Source: Desulfovibrio sp.
Lineage (GTDB): Bacteria; Desulfobacterota; Desulfovibrionia; Desulfovibrionales; Desulfovibrionaceae
Length of the DNA: 64,000 nucleotides
Reading direction: 5' to 3'
NCBI GenBank assembly: GCA_024683955.1
Contig: JAIKXS010000030.1
Span: 1-64,000, forward strand
The stretch's first letter is position 1, and every line of letters starts with the position of its first letter. Made by a program: the position numbers and the translations under genes. Below the pieces are notes generated by a model, which did no database searches, was not told where the DNA came from, and saw only the letters and a list, made by a program, of their open reading frames with translations. Positions 44,127-54,088 of the stretch are shown here, one piece after another.

Positions 44127-44234
44127 AGACCATTCAGGAAGATCAACTTCTGAATGGTCTTACCATACCGTTCACCCTTCATCTAAAAGATGCTTACAAG
44201 AAGTATCTTTTAGTCCGCAACAGGCCTTGTTGCG
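44127..44234. repeat. three further hairpins in tandem ahead of aroC
   Basis: AGACCATTCAG / CTGAATGGTCT (44127-44160, 11 bp), CTAAAAGATGCTT / AAGTATCTTTTAG (44183-44213, 13 positions with one G-U), and CGCAACA / TGTTGCG (44216-44234, 7 bp). With the metK terminator they make four unrelated palindromes within 180 bases. The last one ends 26 bases before the aroC start. Confidence 0.7.
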
Positions 44235-44260
44235 TGTACAATACAGCTGAGGAAGAAAAA

Positions 44261-45355
44261 ATGGCTGGCAACTCCTTCGGTCGCCTTTTGCGGTTGACTA
44301 CATTTGGTGAATCACACGGTCCCTCCATAGGCGGGATTCTTGATGGTGTGCCGGCAGGCATCGAGATATCCGAAACGGATATTCAGAAAGAACTGGATTT
44401 GCGTAAACCAGGAAAAGGTCCTACGGCCACCAGCCGAAAAGAGTCCGACACGGTACGTATTCAGTCCGGTGTATACAACGGAAAAACTACGGGAACGGCT
44501 CTTGCGTTTACTATCGAAAATACCAACCAACACTCAAGCGACTACGACGCTCTGGCAGACGTGTTTCGCCCCGGACACGCGGACTGGACATATTGGAAAA
44601 AATTCAACGGAAACAGGGACCACAGGGGGGGAGGTCGAAGCTCTGGGCGAGAGACCGCGATACGCGTTGCAGCCGGCGCTATAGCGGGAAAGATTCTTGA
44701 TGAATATGGTATAAAGGTCAACGCAGCGACTGTTTCCCTCGGTGGCATTCAGGTGAATGCAGAGGAACTCGATCTTTTGCACGCCTGTTCACGTTCCTAT
44801 TTTGCCGCATCTGACACCGTTATTGCCTTATGGGACAACCTTGTTGAAGAAACGCGAAAAGCGCATGATACTCTCGGTGGCATTGTCCAAATTGAAGCGA
44901 TGAATGTTCCAGCTGGTCTTGGGGACCCAGTCTTTGACAAAATTTCTGCCCTCCTTGCACACGGACTCATGAGCGTAGGAGCAGTAAAAGGCGTTGAAAT
45001 CGGGGACGGCTTTGCGGCAAGTGCGTCAAGAGGAAGCATCAATAATGACCCCATACTCCCGGGAGCAAAGCCAGGAGAAGCCCTGTTCGCCTCAAACCAT
45101 GCGGGAGGGATTCTTGGCGGGATAACAAGCGGGCAGACAATTATACTGCGCTGTGCTGTAAAACCAATTGCGTCCATAAGTCTTCCCCAAAAAACCATTG
45201 ATATTCATGGGGATGTCAGGGAAATACGCATTGGGGGACGACATGATCTTTCGGCCATCCCCCGTATCGTTCCTGTTCTTAAGGCAATGACTGAGCTCGT
45301 TCTGTGTGACTCGCTTCTTGTGCAACATACTTACACTACGCATAACGTCTGCTAG
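44261..45355 (+). CDS. aroC: chorismate synthase
   Basis: Final shikimate-pathway enzyme, FMNH2-dependent removal of phosphate from EPSP; 364 residues. Signatures are G-E-S-H-G-P-S-I-G near the N-terminus, G-R-S-S-G-R-E-T-A-x-R-V-A-A-G-A and the C-terminal G-R-H-D region. GAGGAAG precedes ATG 44261; the frame opens nine codons earlier. It is not part of the aromatic operon at 28-33.8 kb but supplies the chorismate that PheA uses. Confidence 0.97.
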   Translation: MAGNSFGRLLRLTTFGESHGPSIGGILDGVPAGIEISETDIQKELDLRKPGKGPTATSRKESDTVRIQSGVYNGKTTGTALAFTIENTNQHSSDYDALADVFRPGHADWTYWKKFNGNRDHRGGGRSSGRETAIRVAAGAIAGKILDEYGIKVNAATVSLGGIQVNAEELDLLHACSRSYFAASDTVIALWDNLVEETRKAHDTLGGIVQIEAMNVPAGLGDPVFDKISALLAHGLMSVGAVKGVEIGDGFAASASRGSINNDPILPGAKPGEALFASNHAGGILGGITSGQTIILRCAVKPIASISLPQKTIDIHGDVREIRIGGRHDLSAIPRIVPVLKAMTELVLCDSLLVQHTYTTHNVC

Positions 45356-45415
45356 CGCTCCCAGCCTAACATACAAAGCGCATTGCCAGGCCTGGCACGT
45401 GCATCAGCACAAAAC

Positions 45416-47719
45416 ATGATAACTGACAGTCAAGCTTCAAAACAGCAGGAAACAACGACTACAGAGCTGACAGGTGTTGTTGAAAAGATCATCTTTCATA
45501 ACACGAAAAATGGCTACACCGTTCTCCTTTTTCATGCGGACACAAGTATCCCAGTCACTCTAAGAAGCCGAAGAAACAAGCACCAAGTAACGTGCGTCGG
45601 AATCCTTCTGAACCCTGAAGGACACGAACACCTGGCTCTCAAAGGAACCTGGGTTACCCATGACCAGTACGGGCATCAGTTTCAATTTTCTGAAAGCCGG
45701 GAAATCTTCCCGACCAAAGACTCTGCTCTTCACGCTTACCTTACATCAGGATTTATCAGGGGGATTGGCCCTGCTCTCGCTACTCGTATCATCAATGCAT
45801 TCGGTTCAGATACCATAACAATACTTGATACAGAACCTAGGCGCCTTCTTGAGATAGAAGGGCTCGGGAAAAAAACATTCGACGCAATACTTGAATCCTG
45901 GAGCGCCCACACGGTCATTCGTGACCTTGTTCTATTTCTCCAGCCCCACGGAATTCTCCCGCAAAAAGCCGCCCGCGTCTATGCTGTCTACGGGTCGGAA
46001 GCACTTGCCAAAATCAAGGAAAATCCATACTGCCTTACAATCGGCAATTGCGATATATCCTTTGAAAAAGCAGATATTCTTGCAAAGGACCTCGGTTTTC
46101 CTCCGGATTCCCCTCTTCGTCTCGAAGCCTATATTATCTCCCTTCTTCTCCAGGCACGTGACAAAGGTCATGTTTATCTCACTAAAGAACAAATACTGAA
46201 GCAGTCGTGCAAACTGGCGGAATTTCGCGAGGAACAGGCTGAAGAGGCCCTTTTGCGACTAGGCGAAGACGAACGCCTCGTCCTCGAACGCTGGGATATT
46301 GTTGAACAATCGAACGAGGAAAAGAACGCGAATTCTGACCTTTCTGCAGAAACCGTCCATGAGGAAGCATGTTATCTGCCGCATTTTTACAGATACGAAA
46401 CCGGGATTGCAAAAAATATTTTGCGCATCCTGAGCTCTCCCAAATCAATTCTGTTCAATGATCCAGACGCAGAGGCGGAGGCCATAACGCAACGCTTTCC
46501 GCTTAACCTTGCTCAAGCACAGAAAGAGGCCATTCTCATGGCCGCCAAATCAAAGATGCTCATCATCACAGGCGGTCCGGGAACCGGAAAAACAACTATT
46601 CTCAAGGCCGTCATAAGCCTCTTCAAAACAAAAAAGGCGTCCATACAGCTGGCAGCCCCGACAGGAAAGGCCGCCAGACGGATGCAGGAAGCAACGCAGT
46701 ATTCCGCCAAAACCATTCACAGACTTTTAGAATTTTCCCCCGACGGAGAGTATTGCGAGCGCAACGAGACAAATCCCCTCAGCTGCGACCTGCTGATCAT
46801 TGACGAGGTATCAATGATCGATATAGGCCTGCTTCATAAGCTGCTTAAGGCCACGCCCCTTGGCTGCACGGTGATCTTTGTCGGAGATATGTACCAACTA
46901 CCCTCCGTAGGTCCGGGGCAGGTGCTGGCAGACCTTATTTCCTCACACACGCTGCCAATGGTCAAGCTCTACACCATTTTTAGGCAGTCATCTGAAAGCG
47001 CCATTGTCCGCTACGCACACGAAATCAACAAAGGTCAGGTGCCGAAGTTCCAAAACGACCATGAAACCAGGAACGACTTCTATTTTCTAGAAGTAAAAAA
47101 CGCACACGAAGCAGCAGATACCATTACGGAACTCGTCACAACACGGCTACCGGGGTACTATGGATTTGATCCGTGTCGAGATATTCAGGTTTTGAGTCCC
47201 ATGCATATGGGAGAAGCAGGGGTTATAGAACTCAACAAAAGACTTCAAGAAATTCTGAACCCGCAGACTGACAGGGTGGAGCGTCTCCAAAGTTCATTCG
47301 GATATCTCGACAAGGTAATGCAGATCCGCAATAACTATGATAAAGAGGTTTTTAACGGAGATACGGGGATAATTGTTGATTTTCAACCGAAAAGACGTGA
47401 GCTGATAGTGCAGTTTGAAGAAAATCTCGTTCCGTATTCCTTTGACGAACTTGACGAACTCATTACATCCTACGCTATTTCCATCCATAAATCTCAGGGC
47501 TCCGAATATCCTTGTGTTGTCATACCGCTAGTCTCAACCCACTGGTGGATGCTTCAGCGTAATCTTCTCTACACAGCCGTGACCAGGGGAAAAAAGCTGG
47601 TCTGCCTTGTTGGCGAACGAAAAGCGCTTTTTCAAGCGATACGGCATAAAAGAGACGAAAAAAGGTTGACACACATGGCGCAACGCATACACGATCTTCG
47701 CTATCCGCCTCATATCTGA
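45416..47719 (+). CDS. recD2: RecD2-type 5'-3' DNA helicase
   Basis: Superfamily 1B helicase of 767 residues, the RecD2/TraA-like form found without RecBC. A long N-terminal region with OB-like and helix-hairpin-helix parts (I-R-G-I-G-P-A-L-A) is followed by Walker A at residue 386 (G-G-P-G-T-G-K-T-T), D-E-V-S-M-I-D as Walker B, and the C-terminal S-I-H-K-S-Q-G-S-E-Y-P motif with V-T-R-G-K-K-L. Role in DNA repair inferred from the family. A TTG start at 45383 is possible; ATG 45416 is preferred. Confidence 0.93.
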   Translation: MITDSQASKQQETTTTELTGVVEKIIFHNTKNGYTVLLFHADTSIPVTLRSRRNKHQVTCVGILLNPEGHEHLALKGTWVTHDQYGHQFQFSESREIFPTKDSALHAYLTSGFIRGIGPALATRIINAFGSDTITILDTEPRRLLEIEGLGKKTFDAILESWSAHTVIRDLVLFLQPHGILPQKAARVYAVYGSEALAKIKENPYCLTIGNCDISFEKADILAKDLGFPPDSPLRLEAYIISLLLQARDKGHVYLTKEQILKQSCKLAEFREEQAEEALLRLGEDERLVLERWDIVEQSNEEKNANSDLSAETVHEEACYLPHFYRYETGIAKNILRILSSPKSILFNDPDAEAEAITQRFPLNLAQAQKEAILMAAKSKMLIITGGPGTGKTTILKAVISLFKTKKASIQLAAPTGKAARRMQEATQYSAKTIHRLLEFSPDGEYCERNETNPLSCDLLIIDEVSMIDIGLLHKLLKATPLGCTVIFVGDMYQLPSVGPGQVLADLISSHTLPMVKLYTIFRQSSESAIVRYAHEINKGQVPKFQNDHETRNDFYFLEVKNAHEAADTITELVTTRLPGYYGFDPCRDIQVLSPMHMGEAGVIELNKRLQEILNPQTDRVERLQSSFGYLDKVMQIRNNYDKEVFNGDTGIIVDFQPKRRELIVQFEENLVPYSFDELDELITSYAISIHKSQGSEYPCVVIPLVSTHWWMLQRNLLYTAVTRGKKLVCLVGERKALFQAIRHKRDEKRLTHMAQRIHDLRYPPHI

Positions 47720-47762
47720 CGAAACAAACCTTCCGTTCTTCCCCTTCCAAAAGGAGCCACAG

Positions 47763-49793
47763 ATGGAATCAACCCCCACTAACAGTCCAAAACCGGAAAT
47801 ACTTGCTCCGGCCGGGGACACACAATGCTTCCTCGCAGCACTCAGCGCGGGCGCTGACGCCATCTATCTTGGGCTTAAAAACTTTTCTGCCCGAATGGAA
47901 GCTGAAAATTTCGGACTTAAAGAACTTTCAAGCCTTTGTGACCTTGCCCACAGCAAAGATAAAAAAGTCTACATCACCATGAACACTATCCTCAAACAGG
48001 AGGAGCTCACACAGGCCTATCACCTGCTCGTACGCCTAGAAAAACAGGTTCACGCCGATGGAATCATAGTTCAAGATCTCGCCTACATTGACCTTGCGCG
48101 CCAATCTGGCTTCACCGGAACCCTTGCCCTTTCAACCCTTGCCAATGTGACTCACCAGGAAGTTTTTCCTCTTCTTGCCCAAAGGGGGGTCAACCGCATC
48201 ATTTTGCCGAGAGAACTTTCCATTGACGAAATTCATGCTATGGGTGAAGCCTGCCCTCCCGGGCTCGATATGGAACTTTTTGTCCACGGAGCACTCTGCT
48301 ACTGCGTGTCCGGACGATGTTACTGGTCAAGCTATATGGGTGGAAAAAGCGGCTTACGAGGACGCTGTGTGCAACCATGTAGGCGTCTCTATCATCAGGT
48401 ACAACACAACGAGCGCACAGCTAAAAAAAACAAGAAAAAGGAAGATGGAGCGCGATTTTTTTCATGCAAAGACCTCTCTCTTGATGTTCTTTCCAAAACC
48501 TTACTAACGGTTCCTCACCTAGCTTCCTGGAAAATTGAGGGGCGTAAGAAAGGACCTCACTACGTCTACCACACAGTTTGTGCTTACCGCATATTTAGGG
48601 ACAATCCTCACGACGCCGGCGCTCGCCGCATGGCAGAGGAAATTCTCACCATGGCCCTTGGGAGGCCAGGAACACACGCCCGTTTTCTTCCTCAGAAATC
48701 ACGAGTTCCGACCGACCCTTCAGGACTTACAAGTTCGGGACTCCTTGTCGGAAAGATCGTTAATACAGACCATCCGACGATCAAAGTACGTGAAAAGCTC
48801 CTCCCTCATGATTATTTGAGAATAGGGACAGAAGATGAGCGGTGGCATACCACCGTGCGTATAGAGAGAGCTCTTCCCAAGGGAGCGACTTACGTCATAA
48901 AAACACCGAAACAAAAAACTCCCCCCAATGGAACACCCGTTTTTCTCATTGACCGTCGGGAAAAAGAGCTGGTTTCCGAACTGAGGAACGCCCAGGAGGC
49001 ACTTTCTCACTTCACTGGAAGAAGAACGGATCCGGTTGACGCAAAACCGCAAGTTCCAGTACCGCAACACAGCAAGCGCAGAGCCGACATGCGTGTGCTC
49101 TCTTCCGTTCCTCAGGGACGGGAGAACAGGGCTGGATCTCGCACTATGCTTGCTCTTTGGATCAGCCAGCGGTCTGTCTCAATCTCCCGAACCGTAGCGA
49201 GGCGTATCTACTGGTGGCTTCCTCCGGTTGTATGGCCTGATGAATCTCAAAAACTCGTACACAGAGTACACGGACTCTGGCGCGACGGTGCTCGGCACTT
49301 TGTCATAAACTCGCCTTGGCAACGTTCTTTTTTTCCAGAGGACCTCAGCGAAGGTGCGGACATTGTTGCCGGGCCATTCTGTAACATCACAAACAGCCTG
49401 GCTTTGGGGGAGATGAAAAAACTAGGGATAAAAGCCGCCTTTGTCTCGCCAGAACTCAGCAAAGACGAAATTTTAGCGCTCCCGACAGCAAGCCCCATTC
49501 CCCTCGGCTTTGTTATTGAAGGATTCTGGCCCGTTGGCATCAGTCGCTTCGGTCTGCTCGGGCTTAAGCCGAATACTCTTTTCGAAAGCCCGAAAGGAGA
49601 AGTGTTCTTTACAAGAAAGTACGGCGAAAATACCTGGATATACCCATCGTGGCCCCTTAATTTTCAAGAAAAAAGAAACGAACTTCTTAATGCCGGATAC
49701 ACCTTCTTTGCGACACTCTCCGAAACAACTCCGGAAAACATGGTCAAGACAGGCCGTCCCGGACTCTTTAATTGGGAACATGAACTTCTCTAA
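47763..49793 (+). CDS. peptidase U32 family protein, RlhA/TrhP-like
   Basis: A 676-residue member of the U32 family, whose known bacterial members hydroxylate 23S rRNA or tRNA using prephenate and an Fe-S cluster. Visible are the TIM-barrel start E-I-L-A-P-A-G-D, the family core E-L-F-V-H-G-A-L-C-Y-C-V-S-G-R-C, and C-V-Q-P-C-R-R-L-Y, together giving several Cys for a metal cluster. Length is close to RlhA. AAGGAG precedes ATG 47763. The end overlaps the next gene by 14 bases. Prephenate would come from the aromatic pathway also present in the window. Confidence 0.85.
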   Translation: MESTPTNSPKPEILAPAGDTQCFLAALSAGADAIYLGLKNFSARMEAENFGLKELSSLCDLAHSKDKKVYITMNTILKQEELTQAYHLLVRLEKQVHADGIIVQDLAYIDLARQSGFTGTLALSTLANVTHQEVFPLLAQRGVNRIILPRELSIDEIHAMGEACPPGLDMELFVHGALCYCVSGRCYWSSYMGGKSGLRGRCVQPCRRLYHQVQHNERTAKKNKKKEDGARFFSCKDLSLDVLSKTLLTVPHLASWKIEGRKKGPHYVYHTVCAYRIFRDNPHDAGARRMAEEILTMALGRPGTHARFLPQKSRVPTDPSGLTSSGLLVGKIVNTDHPTIKVREKLLPHDYLRIGTEDERWHTTVRIERALPKGATYVIKTPKQKTPPNGTPVFLIDRREKELVSELRNAQEALSHFTGRRTDPVDAKPQVPVPQHSKRRADMRVLSSVPQGRENRAGSRTMLALWISQRSVSISRTVARRIYWWLPPVVWPDESQKLVHRVHGLWRDGARHFVINSPWQRSFFPEDLSEGADIVAGPFCNITNSLALGEMKKLGIKAAFVSPELSKDEILALPTASPIPLGFVIEGFWPVGISRFGLLGLKPNTLFESPKGEVFFTRKYGENTWIYPSWPLNFQEKRNELLNAGYTFFATLSETTPENMVKTGRPGLFNWEHELL

Positions 49794-50469
49794 GACGTCA
49801 CCATCACGGCAGGATCCGTCTCACAAAACAGAAAAAAACATTCTTCCTCTTATTCAGGCGGAAGGCTCCTACCGATACGGAGAAGAGGCGTTGGAACTTG
49901 CAAAATACGCAGCAAGCTTATTGCCGCAGAAAGCTGCAACCGTTGCTGAACTTGGTTGCGGTTGCGGTGCCTCACTTTTTTACCTTGCCGATCTACGAAA
50001 CGACCTTTTCTGTGTAGGATTTGAAAATCAGAACGAGCATATAGGGTACGCGCGACGAAACTCGAGATATCTCGGTCTCGAAACACGCACACGTTTTATT
50101 CAATGTGAACTTGGACACAATTCAGGAGGGGCTTTCTTTTCAGAAAGCTTTGACGCAGTCATAGCCAATCCGCCATTTTACACGCCGATCGAGGGACGAC
50201 CCTCCAAAAACGACTTACGTAATTCCGCCCTCCGAAGCTCCCGAGCGCTCCCCATTTTCTGCGAAAACGCCTCCCGCCTTCTCAGTCACCACGGTTTTTT
50301 CTTCCTCGTCTACCCTGCGGCAAAGGCACAGTCTCTCTTCGCTCTCCTTCGTACCTACCGCTTGGGCCTTCGGGGAGCGAAACTTGTCATTCGCCCTCAC
50401 AGCGAGGCCTCGCGCATCTATATAACCGCAAGAAAAAATGCCGCCGAACGCTGTGTCTGGACATGCTGA
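49780..50469 (+). CDS. TrmN6-like SAM-dependent methyltransferase
   Basis: A 229-residue methyltransferase with motif I as A-E-L-G-C-G-C-G-A-S and the adenine-N6 catalytic motif N-P-P-F-Y-T, the arrangement of tRNA1(Val) A37 N6-methyltransferase and relatives. The frame extends upstream to 49510 within the U32 gene, but ATG 49780, which overlaps the U32 stop by 14 bases, gives the expected length. Substrate (tRNA or other) is inferred from the family. Confidence 0.78.
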   Translation: MNFSKTSPSRQDPSHKTEKNILPLIQAEGSYRYGEEALELAKYAASLLPQKAATVAELGCGCGASLFYLADLRNDLFCVGFENQNEHIGYARRNSRYLGLETRTRFIQCELGHNSGGAFFSESFDAVIANPPFYTPIEGRPSKNDLRNSALRSSRALPIFCENASRLLSHHGFFFLVYPAAKAQSLFALLRTYRLGLRGAKLVIRPHSEASRIYITARKNAAERCVWTC

Positions 50470-50535
50470 TCGCAAAACAACATTTTCCGGCCAGTGTTTG
50501 CATCAACAAATATTTTTACGTACCCTGACGTTCGT

Positions 50536-50892
50536 ATGTTTGAAGGTCTACTTGTTGGGCTTGGCTGTTTTTTTGGCGGAATTCTCCGTTATCTTATTGC
50601 CACTGCCATTCGCACATCAATGTCTTTCCCTTGCGCAACATTCTGCGCCAATCTTCTTGGCTGCCTTTTTCTTGGTGTTATTGCCGCTATTAGCCCACGT
50701 CTTCTTGACGAACGTTTCGCCCTCTTTTTGACAACGGGCTTTTGCGGTGGCCTAACAACCTTCTCAACGTTCTCAAAGGAAAGCCTTGAACTCCTGCAGG
50801 CAGGAGACTACGTATCCTTCCTTTTCTATACACTTTCCAGTCTTGCCGCCGGCATTCTTGCCGTCTTTCTGGGATTTCATATCGGAAAATAA
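50536..50892 (+). CDS. fluC: fluoride ion channel FluC (CrcB)
   Basis: Small four-helix membrane protein of 118 residues that exports fluoride. Conserved pieces are G-C-F-F-G-G-I-L-R-Y, N-L-L-G-C-F/L-x-G and G-F-C-G-G-L-T-T-F-S-T-F-S. ATG 50536 starts directly at the first membrane helix; the frame opens earlier with GTG 50494. No fluoride riboswitch was recognised in the short upstream gap. Confidence 0.92.
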   Translation: MFEGLLVGLGCFFGGILRYLIATAIRTSMSFPCATFCANLLGCLFLGVIAAISPRLLDERFALFLTTGFCGGLTTFSTFSKESLELLQAGDYVSFLFYTLSSLAAGILAVFLGFHIGK

Positions 50893-50910
50893 GCCGCGTA
50901 CGGACATTCT

Positions 50911-53900
50911 ATGCACTTCTATGCCGACCTCCATATACACTCATGCTACTCACGTGCAACAAGCAAAGACCTGTCCCCAAAAACACTCGATGGCTGGGCA
51001 AGAATAAAGGGTCTCGATGTCATCGGGACAGGGGATTTCACCCATCCAAAATGGCGATCTCTTCTCCATGAGCAACTTGAGCGAGACGATGCGACAGGAC
51101 TTTATACACTGAAAGGGGAGCCATCCTACCCCTCTGGTCTAGCAAGTGCTCCGGCATTTCACCGCAGACCACGTTTTCTCCTTCAAACCGAAATCAGTTC
51201 CATTTACAAAAAAAACGGCCGGGTTCGTAAGATACATACCCTTCTCTACGTCCCGAGCCTTGAAGACGCCGACCGATTCAGCAACCGTCTTGAAAAGATC
51301 GGGAATCTGCATTCTGACGGCCGTCCTATACTTGGCATCGACGCAAAGGATCTCCTTTCCCTTCTGCTTGAAACCGTGCCAGATGCGATCCTTATTCCGG
51401 CACATATCTGGACGCCATGGTTTTCACTTTTTGGCTCGCGGTCCGGCTTCGATAGTATTGAGGAATGTTTCGAAGACCTCAGCGATGAAATTTTCGCCCT
51501 TGAAACAGGACTCTCTTCTGATCCCATAATGAACCGCTATGTCAGCGCACTTGACCGCTTTGTTCTTGTCTCTAATTCAGATGCCCATTCAGGACAGAAA
51601 CTTGCTCGCGAGGCCAATGTCTTCGAGGGCAGCCCTTCCTTCAGCGGAATTTTCACGGCACTAAAAAAAGCATCAGAACGCGTTGATAAGCAGGAAATTC
51701 TTCCATGCTCCTTTAAGGGAACAGTCGAATTTTTTCCAGAGGAGGGTAAGTACCATCTCGACGGACACCGGGCATGTAACATTGTTCTTAATCCCGTTGA
51801 GACGGAGAAATGTCACAAAAACTGCCCGGTATGCAATAAGCCGCTTACTGTTGGTGTCCTTCACCGCGTCATGGACCTTGCGGACCGCAAACAGGTTCCT
51901 AGCCTTCCCTTCGAACCGCCTTTCCGATCCATCGTTCCCTTGCAGGAAATCATCGCAGAACTGCTAGGAATGGGAGCGGGATCAGCTTCTGTTTCCCGCG
52001 AATACACAGAAGCGATCACCACCCTTGGACCAGAGCTGGAAATTCTTTTGGAAAAGCCGATCGACATGCTCTCTGCTTACTGGCCGGAGCTTGGTCTTGC
52101 ATGTGAACGACTCCGTACAGGAAAGGTTCTTCTGGAAGGCGGATATGACGGCGAATTTGGACACGTCCACCTTTTTACCGATACAGAGCTATCATCCTTT
52201 CCATCCCACAAAGAATCCCGCAAGAAAAAAGAAAGGACGCCAAAAACAAGCCTCTCCAAAGACAACCTCTTGCAACTGGAAGCATTTCAGAGACTCAAGC
52301 CAAAAATACATGCCGAGCCCTCTTCATCACCCGTTTTTTCCGATGAGCAGAATGCTGCAATCGGAAACAGCCTTGATCCCACACTTGTCCTCGCGGGCCC
52401 TGGGGCCGGGAAAACACATCTTCTCACTGGTCGAGTCCAATGGCTCCTTAAGCATGGCTACACCAGAATACTTGCCCTGACATTTACACAGAAAGCGGCA
52501 AATGAAATGCAAAAGCGCATTGCATTTTTAGATCCTGACGGTCATGTTCGCTGTCGGACTCTCCACGCTTTTTGTTATGAAGAGCTCGAAAAAAACGAGA
52601 TCAATCCACTTATTCTGAATGACGACGCTGCATTGGTTCTTTTTCGTGAGGCCAACCCCGAACTTTCAGCCCGCGAGTCAAAAAATTTATTGGCCCTCTG
52701 TACGACTCTTCGCGAAAAAATGATTCTTAGGGAACATTCAGGGGCCTTAAGACTCCATATGGCCTACGACTCCCAAAAAAAAATTCGCTCAGGCATTTTT
52801 GACTTCGTGGATATACTTGAAGAGGCAATGGCTCTTTTCAAGAAAAAACCACCATCATTTGATGCCGTTCTTGTCGACGAAGTACAAGACTGCTCAGCCC
52901 TCAATATTGCTGTGATCTCAACTCTTCTTCCCAAAGATGGCCGCGGTTTTTTTGCAATCGGTGATCCTGACCAGTCAATCTATGGCTTTCGGGGTGCGCT
53001 AGATAACGTTGAGGAAACATTAAAAGGCCGTTACCCCAAGCTTACACTACACAAGCTCAGCCAAAGTTTCCGCGCAAGTCAGTCCATTCTTTCTACGGCG
53101 CAAAGTGTCCTTCATGCTCCGAAGTGTGGGATGCTTCATGCAGCGCGTGATCTTCACGCCGAGCTTACGCTCTGCAGAGCGCCTGACGAACATGCGGAAG
53201 CCCTTTGGATTGCCAAGAAAATACAGACACTTCTGGGACTTTCATCCCATACCCTTCAGGACGCTAAGAAAAACAAAAATATCTTTGCAGCCGCCCTCGC
53301 TCCACAAGATATTGCTATTCTTGTACGCTTTTCCTTTCTCATGCCACCTATTGCAAAGGCTCTGAAGTCAGCTGGGATTCCATACTCATGCCCGAATGCC
53401 CAGTCATTTTGGAATGATCCGTGCATTCACCGTTTTCTGCAAGCGCTGGATCCGGCTATGCCTCAGCATAAGATTTCAGTTAGCGACACAACTCGACCAC
53501 AGGAACTTCTTCCGTGGCTCGAAGCGCAACCTTGGTCAGGTTATCAACCCGGAAAAAGCCCGGCTTTTAAACTTCTATGTCAGATGTGGGATAATCACAG
53601 ATCGTGGCAAGTCTTCTTTGCGGAGCTTGCTTGGGAACAGAGCGAAGAAAGGCTGAGGATGAAGGGAGACAGCGTATCTCTTATCACGATACACGCTGCA
53701 AAGGGACTTGAATTCAGAGCAGTCTTCCTTCCTGCCCTTGAAAACGGGATACTACCGGCCAGTGAAGCGCTATTTGGCGTAAAAAAAGGAGAGGAAGAAA
53801 GAAAAGATAGTAAAGAAAAACAGGCCAGTACAGAGAAACCGGTTAAGTTTTCCTCAAGACTCATGGAGGAGCAGCGTCTCTGCTACGTCGGTATCACACG

Positions 53901-54087
53901 CGCGAGCGAATTACTTTTCGCGAGCTATGCCGATGGACGGTCCATATTTGGTCAGAGACGGGAACTTGGTCCTTCGCCTTTTATTCCGTCCATAGAGCCT
54001 TTCTGCAGACTAACAAGCGTACGGAAAAAAAAGGTAAAAATAGTGGATCAGGAACCGCTTTTCACTTCCAATGCATGGAAATCATAG
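50911..54087 (+). CDS. PHP domain-UvrD/Rep helicase fusion protein
   Basis: A 1058-residue two-part protein. The N-terminal 280 residues are a PHP-type metal-dependent hydrolase, with the metal motif D6-L-H8-I-H10-S and later H-x-W and S-N-S-D-A-H; a four-Cys site (C-H-K-N-C-P-V-C, with an earlier Cys) and an HhH-like segment follow. From about residue 480 comes a UvrD-type SF1A helicase: Walker A G496-P-G-A-G-K-T, L-T-F-T-Q-K-A-A, D656-E-V-Q-D, G-D-P-D-Q-S-I-Y-G-F-R-G, and T-I-H-A-A-K-G-L-E-F and C-Y-V-G-I-T-R-A. All helicase motifs are intact. Probably DNA repair; the hydrolase's role is unknown. Confidence 0.9.
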   Translation: MHFYADLHIHSCYSRATSKDLSPKTLDGWARIKGLDVIGTGDFTHPKWRSLLHEQLERDDATGLYTLKGEPSYPSGLASAPAFHRRPRFLLQTEISSIYKKNGRVRKIHTLLYVPSLEDADRFSNRLEKIGNLHSDGRPILGIDAKDLLSLLLETVPDAILIPAHIWTPWFSLFGSRSGFDSIEECFEDLSDEIFALETGLSSDPIMNRYVSALDRFVLVSNSDAHSGQKLAREANVFEGSPSFSGIFTALKKASERVDKQEILPCSFKGTVEFFPEEGKYHLDGHRACNIVLNPVETEKCHKNCPVCNKPLTVGVLHRVMDLADRKQVPSLPFEPPFRSIVPLQEIIAELLGMGAGSASVSREYTEAITTLGPELEILLEKPIDMLSAYWPELGLACERLRTGKVLLEGGYDGEFGHVHLFTDTELSSFPSHKESRKKKERTPKTSLSKDNLLQLEAFQRLKPKIHAEPSSSPVFSDEQNAAIGNSLDPTLVLAGPGAGKTHLLTGRVQWLLKHGYTRILALTFTQKAANEMQKRIAFLDPDGHVRCRTLHAFCYEELEKNEINPLILNDDAALVLFREANPELSARESKNLLALCTTLREKMILREHSGALRLHMAYDSQKKIRSGIFDFVDILEEAMALFKKKPPSFDAVLVDEVQDCSALNIAVISTLLPKDGRGFFAIGDPDQSIYGFRGALDNVEETLKGRYPKLTLHKLSQSFRASQSILSTAQSVLHAPKCGMLHAARDLHAELTLCRAPDEHAEALWIAKKIQTLLGLSSHTLQDAKKNKNIFAAALAPQDIAILVRFSFLMPPIAKALKSAGIPYSCPNAQSFWNDPCIHRFLQALDPAMPQHKISVSDTTRPQELLPWLEAQPWSGYQPGKSPAFKLLCQMWDNHRSWQVFFAELAWEQSEERLRMKGDSVSLITIHAAKGLEFRAVFLPALENGILPASEALFGVKKGEEERKDSKEKQASTEKPVKFSSRLMEEQRLCYVGITRASELLFASYADGRSIFGQRRELGPSPFIPSIEPFCRLTSVRKKKVKIVDQEPLFTSNAWKS

Positions 54088-54088
54088 A

